Below the pieces are notes generated by a model, which was not told where the DNA came from, made no database searches, and worked only from the letters and a program-made list of their open reading frames with translations. From Ancylobacter moscoviensis (GTDB lineage Bacteria > Pseudomonadota > Alphaproteobacteria > Rhizobiales > Xanthobacteraceae): DNA of 64,000 bases. Shown here one piece after another: positions 27,081 through 34,692 of the stretch. Within the stretch, counting starts at the first letter, position 1. Every line of letters starts with the position of its first letter. The position numbers and the translations under genes are program-made. The stretch covers positions 62,001 through 126,000 of the forward strand of contig NZ_VMBP01000005.1 of the NCBI RefSeq assembly GCF_007559435.1. The letters run 5' to 3'.

Positions 27081-27175
27081 CGACAATACCGGGGCAGGTG
27101 AAAGCTTCGATCCGTGTGCGAGCGTTACGGATCAGGTGAAAAATGCGAACCAGGGCCGTGCCGCGACGCTCGGAG

Positions 27176-27970
27176 CTACCACTGCCAGAAATGCGTCTTG
27201 AGAGGCGTGCTCAGATCGAAACGGTGCCTGAGCGGCTCCGGGGTCCGCATCAGGCCGGGCATCTGTTTCACATGCAGATTCTCCGCCGTGATAATGCGTC
27301 GGTTGTCGTGCCAGCCCTTGGCGATATCCTCGTCGGAGAATTTTCGGCCGACATATTTCGACCGGGCATGACCTTCGCTCAGGGCGATGTAGTGCCTGAG
27401 GAAGAAATCCTGCGGATACAGGCGCAGCCCGTCGCCGGCCAGCCGATGGCCGCTGGAGCGCGAACTGTCGATGTCGGCCGTGCGCTTCCACGCCCGGTTA
27501 AGTCTCGGATAGACCGGCTGGAAGAAGTAGTAGGTCGACATCCGGGAGGCGTAGTCGTCGGCGAGGAAGTCGTCGCCGGGCAGCGGCACGAAGACGATCT
27601 CGTGAAAATTGATGCACGTATAGCCGGCGGCATCCGCTTCACGGATGCCGCCGAGAAGCGACTGACCTTCGACAGGTGAGCAAAGCCATTCATCTGCATC
27701 GGTGTGCACGATCCAGTCATGATCCGCGTCGGCTATGATGCGCCGCTTGGCGCGAAGCTGGTCGGACAGGGAAAAGGCGCCCGTCCAGGGGATACGTTCG
27801 ATGCCAAGCAGCCCATGGCCGAGGAACTCGCTGGCGATTTCTGTCGAACCGTCGGTCGAGTCGTTGTCGATGAGAAAGACGTCGAGGCCGTCGCCGATAA
27901 GATCGCGGAGGCACCGGCGCATGTGCACGGCCTCGTTGCGGACACAGACGACGGCCAACGCCTTGAGCAT
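27176..27970 (-). CDS. Family 2 glycosyltransferase
   Basis: 264-residue GT-A enzyme: an N-terminal Rossmann-like half (LAVVCVRNEAVHMRRCL, FLIDNDSTDGST) and the metal/sugar-nucleotide DxD in HTDADEW (Asp91, Asp93). No transmembrane segment is visible, so it probably acts at the cytoplasmic face. It lies 3 bases downstream of the pyruvyl transferase gene, which strongly suggests one operon and a shared glycan substrate. Donor and acceptor are unknown. Confidence 0.85.
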   Translation of the reverse strand: MLKALAVVCVRNEAVHMRRCLRDLIGDGLDVFLIDNDSTDGSTEIASEFLGHGLLGIERIPWTGAFSLSDQLRAKRRIIADADHDWIVHTDADEWLCSPVEGQSLLGGIREADAAGYTCINFHEIVFVPLPGDDFLADDYASRMSTYYFFQPVYPRLNRAWKRTADIDSSRSSGHRLAGDGLRLYPQDFFLRHYIALSEGHARSKYVGRKFSDEDIAKGWHDNRRIITAENLHVKQMPGLMRTPEPLRHRFDLSTPLKTHFWQW

Positions 27971-27973
27971 GGC

Positions 27974-28744
27974 TTATCCCTCCAGCCGCGCGGCGGCGGC
28001 CAGCAGGGCGGAGCGCAGCTCGTCTCGGTCTATCTCCGACCGTGGCACGCCGGCGCTGTCCACCGCGCGCTCATAGGGATCGTCGCCCGTGAGGTCGGGA
28101 ATCCCTTCCGGCCCGATGCCGATCGAGGAATAGTAGTCGCGAAACTTGAAACCGTCGCCGATGACCCGACCGGACAGGCGGATCCACGCGGCGGGAATGC
28201 CGTATGCGTGCGCGAAGATGACGCCGTGCAGCGAAGAGGAAAGGATGATTTCGCAGGACGACAAAACGGCGAGATACCGGTCGAGCGGAGACAGCGGGTC
28301 GATCCGCGTGGCGCCGTGTTCCAGCGCCTGCGTGACGAAAGGATGTTCGGCGTCCACATAGTGCGGGATGATCCCGACGCCCCGTCTGGCGACTTCCGCC
28401 GGTTTGAAGAAGTCGGAGATCAGGATACCGGGGTCGCCGAAGCGGGCAGGCGTATCGACGCCCATTTGGAGCAGGCGCTCCCGGGTTAGATGGCCGCGGA
28501 CCGCGACGACCTGTGACGGAGCGCTGCGTAGGCCCACGCCCGATGAGATGAAGCCCGATCCCCAGACGACCGAATGGCTGTCGGCCCAGTGCAGAATGGA
28601 GCCGATGGCGATCAGGTTGGGGCGGTCAAGGCTGTCCTCTCCGGCCAGGATGGGCGTGGTATTCAGCAGTTGCGAGACGATATGCCCGCTGGCGACGTCG
28701 CCGGCATTGGGGAATTTCGTGAATTGCTTGAGATATATCGGCAC
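27974..28744 (-). CDS. Polysaccharide pyruvyl transferase family protein
   Basis: Adds a pyruvate ketal from PEP to a sugar in exopolysaccharides. In 256 residues: the N-terminal PIYLKQFTKFPNAGDVASG, the GSGFISSG loop, VRGHLTRERL, the GDPGILIS motif, and SSSLHGVIFAHAYGIP followed by FKFRDYYSSIG, all usual for the family. GTG 28744 is chosen because GGAGAG lies 8 bases upstream and it gives the canonical N-terminus; a GTG at 28789 would add 15 residues. It lies between two genes for glycan modification. Confidence 0.85.
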   Translation of the reverse strand: MPIYLKQFTKFPNAGDVASGHIVSQLLNTTPILAGEDSLDRPNLIAIGSILHWADSHSVVWGSGFISSGVGLRSAPSQVVAVRGHLTRERLLQMGVDTPARFGDPGILISDFFKPAEVARRGVGIIPHYVDAEHPFVTQALEHGATRIDPLSPLDRYLAVLSSCEIILSSSLHGVIFAHAYGIPAAWIRLSGRVIGDGFKFRDYYSSIGIGPEGIPDLTGDDPYERAVDSAGVPRSEIDRDELRSALLAAAARLEG

Positions 28745-28792
28745 GGGAGATGTCTCTCCAACGAAATGACGACGTGATGAGATCGGCACGCA

Positions 28793-29524
28793 TCAGCATG
28801 CGGTCGAGTTCAGATCGGCGAGATAGCGTTCCTTCCACTCGACATTGATGCCCGAGGACTGGCGCTGCGGTTCGAGGCTGGAAGCGGCCCCCGTCGCGGG
28901 GCCGTGATGGCCGACATATGCAAGAACGCCCGTCACGGCCTCTTCCGGGTCGGCCAGCAGGGCTTCGTACTCGACGATCATCGGATCGATGCGGCGCGAT
29001 GAGAAGAACCCCTCCCATTGATCGCTTTGGGCATCGATTTCGGAAAGGGCCGTTTGAATGGCGCCGAAATCGTATTCCGGCGTTCGCCGCACGGCATGAA
29101 AGCTGATCCAGGAGGCGGTTTGGCGCGCGACCACCAAGGAAATCGCCTGCGCCAGTCGATCCCGGCGTATGATGTGGATGTACCTGCTGAAATTTATCGC
29201 CTGGAAGGCTCTTTCGTTCTGGAGGAGGGGCTCGAACTGTGACCAGTGAGCCTTCGCTCCAAACCATCCGTTGGGGGAAGTTCGGCGCCGAAACAGGCAG
29301 GCGATGAGGCCTTCCAGAGTGGAGACGCCCAGTTTCTGTTTCCAGGTCTCGACATGACCGGGATGAAAATATTCCAGCGGGCTGCCGAGGGCACCGGTCT
29401 TCCTCAAGAGATGGCCGAAATAGTGACTGCCGGATCGGGGCGTCGACGCAATCACATACGTGTTCGGCTGGCCGTCAAAGTCCGGAAAGTCATAATCCGC
29501 GCCGAATTGATCCCAGTCGCTCAC
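28793..29524 (-). CDS. Stf0-type sulfotransferase
   Basis: PAPS-dependent sulfotransferase related to mycobacterial trehalose 2-sulfotransferase Stf0, 243 residues. The 5'-phosphosulfate loop is IASTPRSGSHYFGHLLRKTG (26-44), and the 3'-phosphate-binding segment IIRRDRLAQAISLVVARQTA is nearly the family consensus. GTG 29524 has GGAG 9 bases upstream. First gene of the four-gene block; its 5' end lies 221 bases from tRNA-Pro. Acceptor is inferred to be a glycan or glycolipid. No PAPS-synthesis genes are in the window. Confidence 0.88.
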   Translation of the reverse strand: MSDWDQFGADYDFPDFDGQPNTYVIASTPRSGSHYFGHLLRKTGALGSPLEYFHPGHVETWKQKLGVSTLEGLIACLFRRRTSPNGWFGAKAHWSQFEPLLQNERAFQAINFSRYIHIIRRDRLAQAISLVVARQTASWISFHAVRRTPEYDFGAIQTALSEIDAQSDQWEGFFSSRRIDPMIVEYEALLADPEEAVTGVLAYVGHHGPATGAASSLEPQRQSSGINVEWKERYLADLNSTAC

Positions 29525-29744
29525 TTCACGGTCTCCGCCCCGCCTGCGGTCGCTTGTGGCGCACCCGACATTCGCCGCAACCTGCCGGCCGGAAACAGCC
29601 TCGTCAACCGGTGCGGTATCCCTGTCCCGGCCGTAAGCGACGAGGCGACGCCCGCCGGCGCGAGCCGGAAGCCCGGTAGGGTCGTGTCTGTCGAGATATC
29701 TGTCGGGGTAGATTTTGTAGGGCTCGGGAGGCCCTTGGCTTGAA

Positions 29745-29821
29745 TGGTCGGAGTGGCAGGATTTGAACCTGCGACCCCCTCGTCCCGAACGAGGTGCGCT
29801 ACCAGGCTGCGCTACACTCCG
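29745..29821 (-). tRNA. tRNA-Pro(CGG)
   Basis: The minus strand folds as a 77-base tRNA starting CGGAGTGTAGCGCAGCC. The anticodon loop TTCGGGA, closed by CCTCG/CGAGG, gives anticodon CGG; the T arm GTCGCAGGTTCAAATCCTGC is intact and CCA is encoded at the end. Its 3' end faces the low-G+C block, the usual side for tRNA-targeted integration. Confidence 0.95.
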
Positions 29822-30035
29822 ACGCGGCGCGAGCCTCTAGCATGCCGATGCGCCGGCCTGCAAGGGGAGGGGTGCGCTTGGCGGTGGATGATGTGGATTT
29901 CGTCTCTGTTCGCCGGCCTTTCGCCTCTGTCGTCGCACGGCTTTGCGCGTGCCGAGGTTGAAAGCGGCGGCGAGCTGTGGCTATGTCCGCGCCCACGGTT
30001 CCGGCCCGGCTTTCCAGCCCGACGGCCCGGTCCGG

Positions 30036-30110
30036 TGGGGCGTCGCCAAGTGGTAAGGCAGGGGATTTTGATTCCCCCATGCGGAGGTTCGAATCCTCCC
30101 GCCCCAGCCA
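30036..30110 (+). tRNA. tRNA-Gln(TTG)
   Basis: 75 bases starting TGGGGCGTCGCCAAGTGG with D loop GTGGTAAGGC, anticodon loop TTTTGAT (anticodon TTG), T arm GGAGGTTCGAATCCTCC and encoded CCA. Divergent from tRNA-Pro, 214 bases away. Confidence 0.95.
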
Positions 30111-30177
30111 GCTCCGGTCGTGCAGGCCGCATCCCTCTCGATGATTGCTTCCTCACCTCCGCGCCGAAGGCACGTGC

Positions 30178-31389
30178 TCAGGACGGAACGCTGCGTCCTC
30201 TAGCGGCGAGCAGCGCGATGGCCGCGGCGGAAAGGCCTGCGCCGACAAGGAACGGTGCCTGCGATCCCTGGCTCTGCCAGAGCCAGCCGGCGGCGGTGTT
30301 GCCGGCGAGGACCACCACGCCCGTCGCCAGGTTGAAGGCGCCGAAAGCGCTGCCCTTGAGGTCGTCGGGCGTCGCATCGGCGACCATCGCGCCGAGCAGG
30401 CCCTGCGAGAAGCCCATATGCAGGCCCCAGAGGACGGTGCCGACGATGTAGACGCTCACGCTGCCGGCGAAGGCCAGCGTCAGATGTGCCGCCATCAGAA
30501 ACATCAGGCTCCAGATCAGCAGTCCGGTCCGCCCGATGCGGTCCGACCGGCGGCCGACCGGCCAGGCGGTCAGCCCGTAGGCGGCGTGCATGACGACCAT
30601 CGACAGCGGCACCCAGGACGGCGAGAAGCCGGCCTCGAGCGCTTTCAGGAGCACGAAAGCCTCGCTGAAACGGGCCAGCATCAGCACGGAGGCGATGCCG
30701 ATCACGCCCCAGACCGCGCGGTTCAGCCGGAACGAGCGGGACAGCCGGAAGGCCGGCCGCTTCGCTGCCGCCCCCGTCTTCGGCTCGTGCACGGCGAAGA
30801 TCAGTACGGCCATCGCCAGCGCGGCGGGGATGGTGGCGATCCCGAAGACGGAGACGATGTCTCCCGCCATCAAGGTCATGGCCAGGATGGCGATCAGCGG
30901 CCCGAGAAAGCCGCCCACCGTGTCGAGCGACTTGCGCAACCCGAAGCTCTCGCCGCGAATCTCGGGCGGGGAGACGGCGGCGATGATGGCGTCGCGCGGC
31001 GTGCTGCGGATTCCCTTGCCGATGCGGTCCATCGCTTTCGCCAGGACGATCTGGTCGACGCTGGTCGCCAGCGGGAAGATCAGCCGCGACAGGGCCCCAA
31101 GGCCATAGCCGGCGATCGCCAGCGGCTTGTTGCGGCGGCTCCAGTCGGCGAGAAGCCCGGAGAAGAGCCGGGTCGCCGTCGCGATCGCGACCGACAGCCC
31201 CTCGATGAAGCCGATGGCGAGAACCGACACGCCCAGCTCGGCGGCGAGGTAGAGCGGCAGCAGCGTCTGGATCAGCTCGGACGAGATGTCCATGAGCAGG
31301 CTGACGAGACCGAGCGCCCAGACGGTCGGCGGAATACGCCGCGTGGCGACATCGCGGGGCGAGGCGGCGGACTCCTGCTGGCGGGGCAC
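30178..31389 (-). CDS. MFS transporter
   Basis: Major-facilitator permease of 403 residues with about twelve hydrophobic spans and the cytoplasmic loop DRIGKGIRSTPRDAIIAAV, a variant of the family's loop motif, plus GLLADWSRRNKPL after the second helix. GTG 31389 is used because AAGGAA lies 8 bases upstream and the product has normal MFS length; the frame is open to 31653, but that extension is Ser/Arg-rich and unlike the family. Substrate unknown. Confidence 0.9.
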   Translation of the reverse strand: MPRQQESAASPRDVATRRIPPTVWALGLVSLLMDISSELIQTLLPLYLAAELGVSVLAIGFIEGLSVAIATATRLFSGLLADWSRRNKPLAIAGYGLGALSRLIFPLATSVDQIVLAKAMDRIGKGIRSTPRDAIIAAVSPPEIRGESFGLRKSLDTVGGFLGPLIAILAMTLMAGDIVSVFGIATIPAALAMAVLIFAVHEPKTGAAAKRPAFRLSRSFRLNRAVWGVIGIASVLMLARFSEAFVLLKALEAGFSPSWVPLSMVVMHAAYGLTAWPVGRRSDRIGRTGLLIWSLMFLMAAHLTLAFAGSVSVYIVGTVLWGLHMGFSQGLLGAMVADATPDDLKGSAFGAFNLATGVVVLAGNTAAGWLWQSQGSQAPFLVGAGLSAAAIALLAARGRSVPS

Positions 31390-31567
31390 AGGCGTTCCTT
31401 TTGGCAGGCGACGGACAAGACGCGACAGTCGATAGCAGGCATCCGTTCCGGAAGCAGCGCTATCGGCGCTTTCCTCCTTTTTTGACGGGGTACCGCAGGG
31501 GAAATTGAGGTTACATGGTGTGGGGACTCGCGAGGCAATGCGCCGGCGCGACCGGGAGGGCAGGGCT

Positions 31568-31783
31568 ATGGACCAGCAGCAGGCCGCCTTCGAGCTTCTG
31601 AGGCTCACGCTGGAGCGGCATCCGGAGGCGACGGCCACGCCGGACGCGACCATCGACCTCTACCGCACCTGCCTGGCCGCCGTGGCGGGGGCTCCGCCGC
31701 TTTCGGGGAGCCGGAAGCCGGTTCGACTGGAGACGATCTGCCCCAGCTGCGGCGGGCGGGTCGAGATCGAGTTCACGCCGTAG
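31568..31783 (+). CDS. Small conserved protein with C-terminal CPSCGG motif
   Basis: 71 residues. N-terminal helices (QQQAAFELLRLTLERHPEAT) and a C-terminal IDLYRTCLAA...ICPSCGGRVEIEF. Only one CxxC pair is present, so a full zinc ribbon would need dimerisation or the extra Cys in RTCLAA. ATG 31568 follows AGGGCT; an upstream in-frame ATG at 31505 would add 21 Arg-rich residues. No named family recognised. Confidence 0.6.
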   Translation: MDQQQAAFELLRLTLERHPEATATPDATIDLYRTCLAAVAGAPPLSGSRKPVRLETICPSCGGRVEIEFTP

Positions 31784-31894
31784 CGGGCCGGGTACGGTTG
31801 GGCTGGATGAAAGCGGCGGCCGGGCGCGGAAGCTCTCTTGGGGCCCCGGCACTCCGGTGGTAGCGTCTCCTGCGGATGCTGCAGGGAGGGCACC

Positions 31895-32158
31895 ATGAAG
31901 AAGACGCTTCTCGCCATGACGGCGCTGGCACTATGGGCCGCCGCTCCGGCGTTGGCGCAGGACACGAACGCCCCGCCGGCTCCCCAGCCGCCGCTCTCGA
32001 ACCCGGACAATCTCGATCCCGGGCCCGATGCGCCCCAGCCGCTCACCGGAGAGCTGGTGCCGCGCCCGGGGGCTCCGCCGGTCGATCCCGCGGCCGATCT
32101 GAAGCTGCCGAACTGCACGCCGCCCAACTGCGGCACGCCGCAGATCATGAGCGAATAG
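31895..32158 (+). CDS. Small secreted Pro/Asp-rich protein
   Basis: 87 residues: signal peptide MKKTLLAMTALALWAAAPALAQ (cut near residue 22) and a short mature chain rich in Pro, Asp and Asn, ending with two Cys (PNCTPPNCGTPQ). Ribosome-binding AGGGAGGG lies 5-12 bases upstream of ATG 31895. No homologous domain recognised; probably a periplasmic structural or disordered protein. Confidence 0.65.
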   Translation: MKKTLLAMTALALWAAAPALAQDTNAPPAPQPPLSNPDNLDPGPDAPQPLTGELVPRPGAPPVDPAADLKLPNCTPPNCGTPQIMSE

Positions 32159-32329
32159 CTGCGATCGCGGGCGGGAACGGGACGGCATTGGCGGGTTTTC
32201 CCCCGGCCACGCGTGCCGATAAAGCCGCTTTGCCCTTCCAATTTCCGCATATCGCCCCATATTAGGCGAGGCGTCGCCATTCTGCGGCCGCGTAAACCAG
32301 CAGCACCGCTGCATGTGATCGGAAAAAAT

Positions 32330-32626
32330 TTGCAGGTTCTCGTTCGCGACAACAACGTCGAACAGGCGCTGCGCGTCTTGAAGAAGAAGATGCAGCGCGA
32401 AGGCATATTCAGGGAAATGAAGGCCCGGCGCTCTTACGAGAAGCCGTCCGAGCGGCGCAACCGCGAAGAGGCCGAAGCCGTTCGCCGCGCGCGCAAGGCT
32501 GCGCGCAAGCAGGCGGTCCGCGATGGCCTCATCGCCGCCCCGAAGAAGAAGCCCCTCGTCGACCGCCGGGCCCCGCGTCCCGCGCCTCAGGCGGCTGCTC
32601 AAAATAAATCCGACCAAGGGTTGTAA
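32330..32626 (+). CDS. rpsU: 30S ribosomal protein bS21
   Basis: Basic small-subunit protein that promotes initiation by contacting the 16S rRNA anti-Shine-Dalgarno region. The chain [20 protein letters not shown] then [36 protein letters not shown] is clearly bS21, with an Ala/Pro/Lys-rich C-terminal tail as in Hyphomicrobiales. The family's Met falls on TTG 32330, so a TTG start (98 residues) is preferred; GTG 32315 is the alternative. No canonical ATG exists in frame. cspA lies 159 bases downstream. Confidence 0.9.
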   Translation: MQVLVRDNNVEQALRVLKKKMQREGIFREMKARRSYEKPSERRNREEAEAVRRARKAARKQAVRDGLIAAPKKKPLVDRRAPRPAPQAAAQNKSDQGL

Positions 32627-32785
32627 TAACTCCTGGTTTCGATTATGATCGCGCATCGATCTTGCACGTTGAACTTTGTTTTGCGCAGCTCTGCGCCGCA
32701 GCGAAATTCCTCTCAAATCGATGTCAACGTGACGCCCGCGCCGCGCGGGTGATCGAATTTCTATGTCGAACTAAGGAATATCGTT
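32627..32785 (+). promoter_or_regulatory. Long leader/promoter region of cspA
   Basis: 159 bases between rpsU and cspA, less GC-rich than the coding DNA, with the perfect hairpin GCGCAG-CT-CTGCGC (32683-32696). CspA-type messages are often controlled through structured 5' leaders. TAAGGA is the ribosome-binding site just before ATG 32786. Confidence 0.35.
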
Positions 32786-32995
32786 ATGGCGACAGGCACC
32801 GTGAAGTGGTTCAACAGCCAGAAGGGCTTCGGTTTCATTCAGCCGGACAATGGCGGCCCGGACGTTTTCGTCCATATCTCCGCCGTCGAGCGCGCCGGTA
32901 TGAGTGATCTGCGCGAGGGTCAGAAGATCTCCTACGAGATCGAGACCGACCGTCGCAGCGGCAAGTCCTCGGCGGGCAGCCTCCAGGCTGCGTAA
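32786..32995 (+). CDS. cspA: Cold-shock domain protein CspA
   Basis: 69-residue single-domain nucleic-acid-binding protein acting as RNA chaperone. RNP1 KGFGFIQ and RNP2 VFVHIS are intact, and the beta-barrel start [10 protein letters not shown] is canonical. TAAGGA precedes the ATG. A terminator hairpin follows at 33052. Adjacent to rpsU, as often in alphaproteobacteria. Confidence 0.97.
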   Translation: MATGTVKWFNSQKGFGFIQPDNGGPDVFVHISAVERAGMSDLREGQKISYEIETDRRSGKSSAGSLQAA

Positions 32996-33051
32996 GGAAT
33001 GCCTCCGCTCCGTGACCCCGGATGTACGGGCACGGATCGTCGACGCAGGGG

Positions 33052-33074
33052 AGGCCGGGGCAACCCGGCCTTTT
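33052..33074 (+). terminator. Terminator after cspA
   Basis: AGGCCGGG, loop GCAA, CCCGGCCT, then TTT: perfect 8-bp GC stem with a short T tract between cspA and the next small gene. Confidence 0.75.
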
Positions 33075-33094
33075 CATTTTGAAAGGAATGAACG

Positions 33095-33319
33095 ATGGCG
33101 AAGCTCAACCGCGATACGCTCTTCCAGCCCAAGCTCTCGAAGACGGAAAGCAAGGCAGAGTCGGTCTCGCGCATTGCCATGTCCATGATCGAGCAGGAAG
33201 TCGCGCAGCGGGAGGCCAAGACGGCACGCCTGCGCGAGGCGCGGCTGGCCCGCGAGGCCACCGAAAGCCAGGCCGCGGCCCGTTCGGCCGGCGCCGGCGG
33301 CAAGCGCGCGAAACGCTGA
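33095..33319 (+). CDS. Small helical protein downstream of cspA
   Basis: 74 residues, very charged and predicted fully helical (MSMIEQEVAQREAKTARLRE, ARLAREATESQAAARSAG) with a basic C-terminus GGKRAKR. GAAAGGAATGAACG precedes ATG 33095. Similar small proteins lie beside cspA in other Hyphomicrobiales by recollection; function unknown. It could bind RNA or act in the cold-shock response, but this is inference from place only. Confidence 0.7.
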   Translation: MAKLNRDTLFQPKLSKTESKAESVSRIAMSMIEQEVAQREAKTARLREARLAREATESQAAARSAGAGGKRAKR

Positions 33320-33400
33320 GATTTCCGACGGTCGCGAGGAGTACTCCTCCTGCCGGACCTCCCAAACCCTTCCACCTGAGGCGGAAGAGATCGTCCGCGA

Positions 33401-34426
33401 TCATCCCTCGCCGGTAGCCACGCCCGCCGCCTGTTGCGCGCGCCATTGCGAGGGCGCCACGCCGGCCCACCTCTGGAAGGCGTGATCGAACGAGCTGTTG
33501 GCGGAATAGGACAGCGCCTCGGCCACGCGGCCGATCGGCAGGCGCGTCAGGGCCAGCAGTTCCCGGGCGACCGTGAAGCGCACCTCGTCCTTGATCGCCT
33601 CGAAGCTGGTGCCGGCCCGGGCAAGGCGCCGGGCCAGGGTGCGGGGCTCGAGGCCGAGTTCGCGCGCGACGGCGTGGCGGTCGGCCTCGTCCAGCATCAG
33701 GCGCGGGCGTATGGCATGGCGGACCTGCCCGACGATGTCCGCGAGATCGCCGCGCAGCATCTCCTGCAGGGCGGCGCGAAGCTGCACGTGCCGGGCCGGA
33801 TCGGCGCCCGGCAGCGGCATGGCCATGTCGTGCCCGGAGATCACCACTCCCGTCTGCTCCTGGTCGAAGACGACGCTCGTCTTGAGGACGCTGCGATAGG
33901 CGGACAGGTTGTCCGGCGGCCCCACGCATTCGAGCACGCGCAGCGGCTGTGCGCGGCCTGTGGTGAGCGCGCGCACCATGTTGCAGCCGATGGCGACCAC
34001 CAGATCGTGAATCTGGCGGCCGACGCCGGTGCCGGCGTCGTAGAGCCCGTAGCCGATGAGATAGTCGTCGCCGAGGCGCTGGAGATACACCACCGCGCCG
34101 CGTGAATAGCCGATCTGCAGCCCGACATAATCGCGGAAGGCGTCGCCGAGCGTGGGCGCGCTCGCCATCATCTCGCCGACGGGACCGAGCGCCCGGTGGT
34201 CGCTGCGCGCGCCCAGCAGCAGGCCGAGATGGGGACAGCGAGCCAGCCTGGCGCCGCGCTCGATCAGGCCGACCAGCGCCGGGTAGGCGAACCGGGCTTC
34301 CGGCAGCAGTTCGTGTGGCGCGATGCCCGAGCCGGCAAACGCCTCATCGAGGCTCACCCCGAGCTCTCCGAGAAGCGCGGGCAACGCTGCGACCGGGCCC
34401 ACGCGCTGGGACGGAACATTGGTCAA
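33401..34426 (-). CDS. AraC-family regulator (Arabinose_bd/OruR-type N-terminus)
   Basis: 341 residues. The N-terminal two thirds match the ligand-binding region of the OruR/ArgR-like AraC branch (ALPALLGELGVSLDEAFAGSG, LGPVGEMMASAPTLGDAFRD). The C-terminal helix-turn-helix pair is about residues 245-330 (VARELGLEPRTLARRLARAG; VAEALSYSANSSFDHAFQRW). It is divergent from the DUF1254 gene, so it may control that gene. Confidence 0.88.
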   Translation of the reverse strand: MTNVPSQRVGPVAALPALLGELGVSLDEAFAGSGIAPHELLPEARFAYPALVGLIERGARLARCPHLGLLLGARSDHRALGPVGEMMASAPTLGDAFRDYVGLQIGYSRGAVVYLQRLGDDYLIGYGLYDAGTGVGRQIHDLVVAIGCNMVRALTTGRAQPLRVLECVGPPDNLSAYRSVLKTSVVFDQEQTGVVISGHDMAMPLPGADPARHVQLRAALQEMLRGDLADIVGQVRHAIRPRLMLDEADRHAVARELGLEPRTLARRLARAGTSFEAIKDEVRFTVARELLALTRLPIGRVAEALSYSANSSFDHAFQRWAGVAPSQWRAQQAAGVATGEG

Positions 34427-34692
34427 AATCGGCGGCTCCTGTCCTCTAATAGCAAGCGGTGGCCACTTCCATAAGTTATGGCTCTGGCATCCCGCAAGGT
34501 ATTCGATTTGGAATATCTTGGCTGGCGGTGCCCGCGCGACGTGACATTGCCGTCATGCTATAATTCCATAGAAGTGCTCTTAGTCGGGAAAACGAATTCT
34601 TGCGGCGGTTTATGCTTTGCCGACGACGGCGGTGTGGGTCCGTGGCGGGGAAAATCGTCTTCGTCTCCGAAATCTTGTCGAGGAAGCATGTC

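Noticed and set aside
29246..29743. Possible 165-codon plus-strand gene
   Set aside because: It is mostly antisense to the Stf0 gene and shows no domain.
34559..34564. TATAAT as a promoter for the DUF1254 gene
   Set aside because: The -10-like hexamer has no fitting -35 at 16-18 bases, so a promoter cannot be supported.
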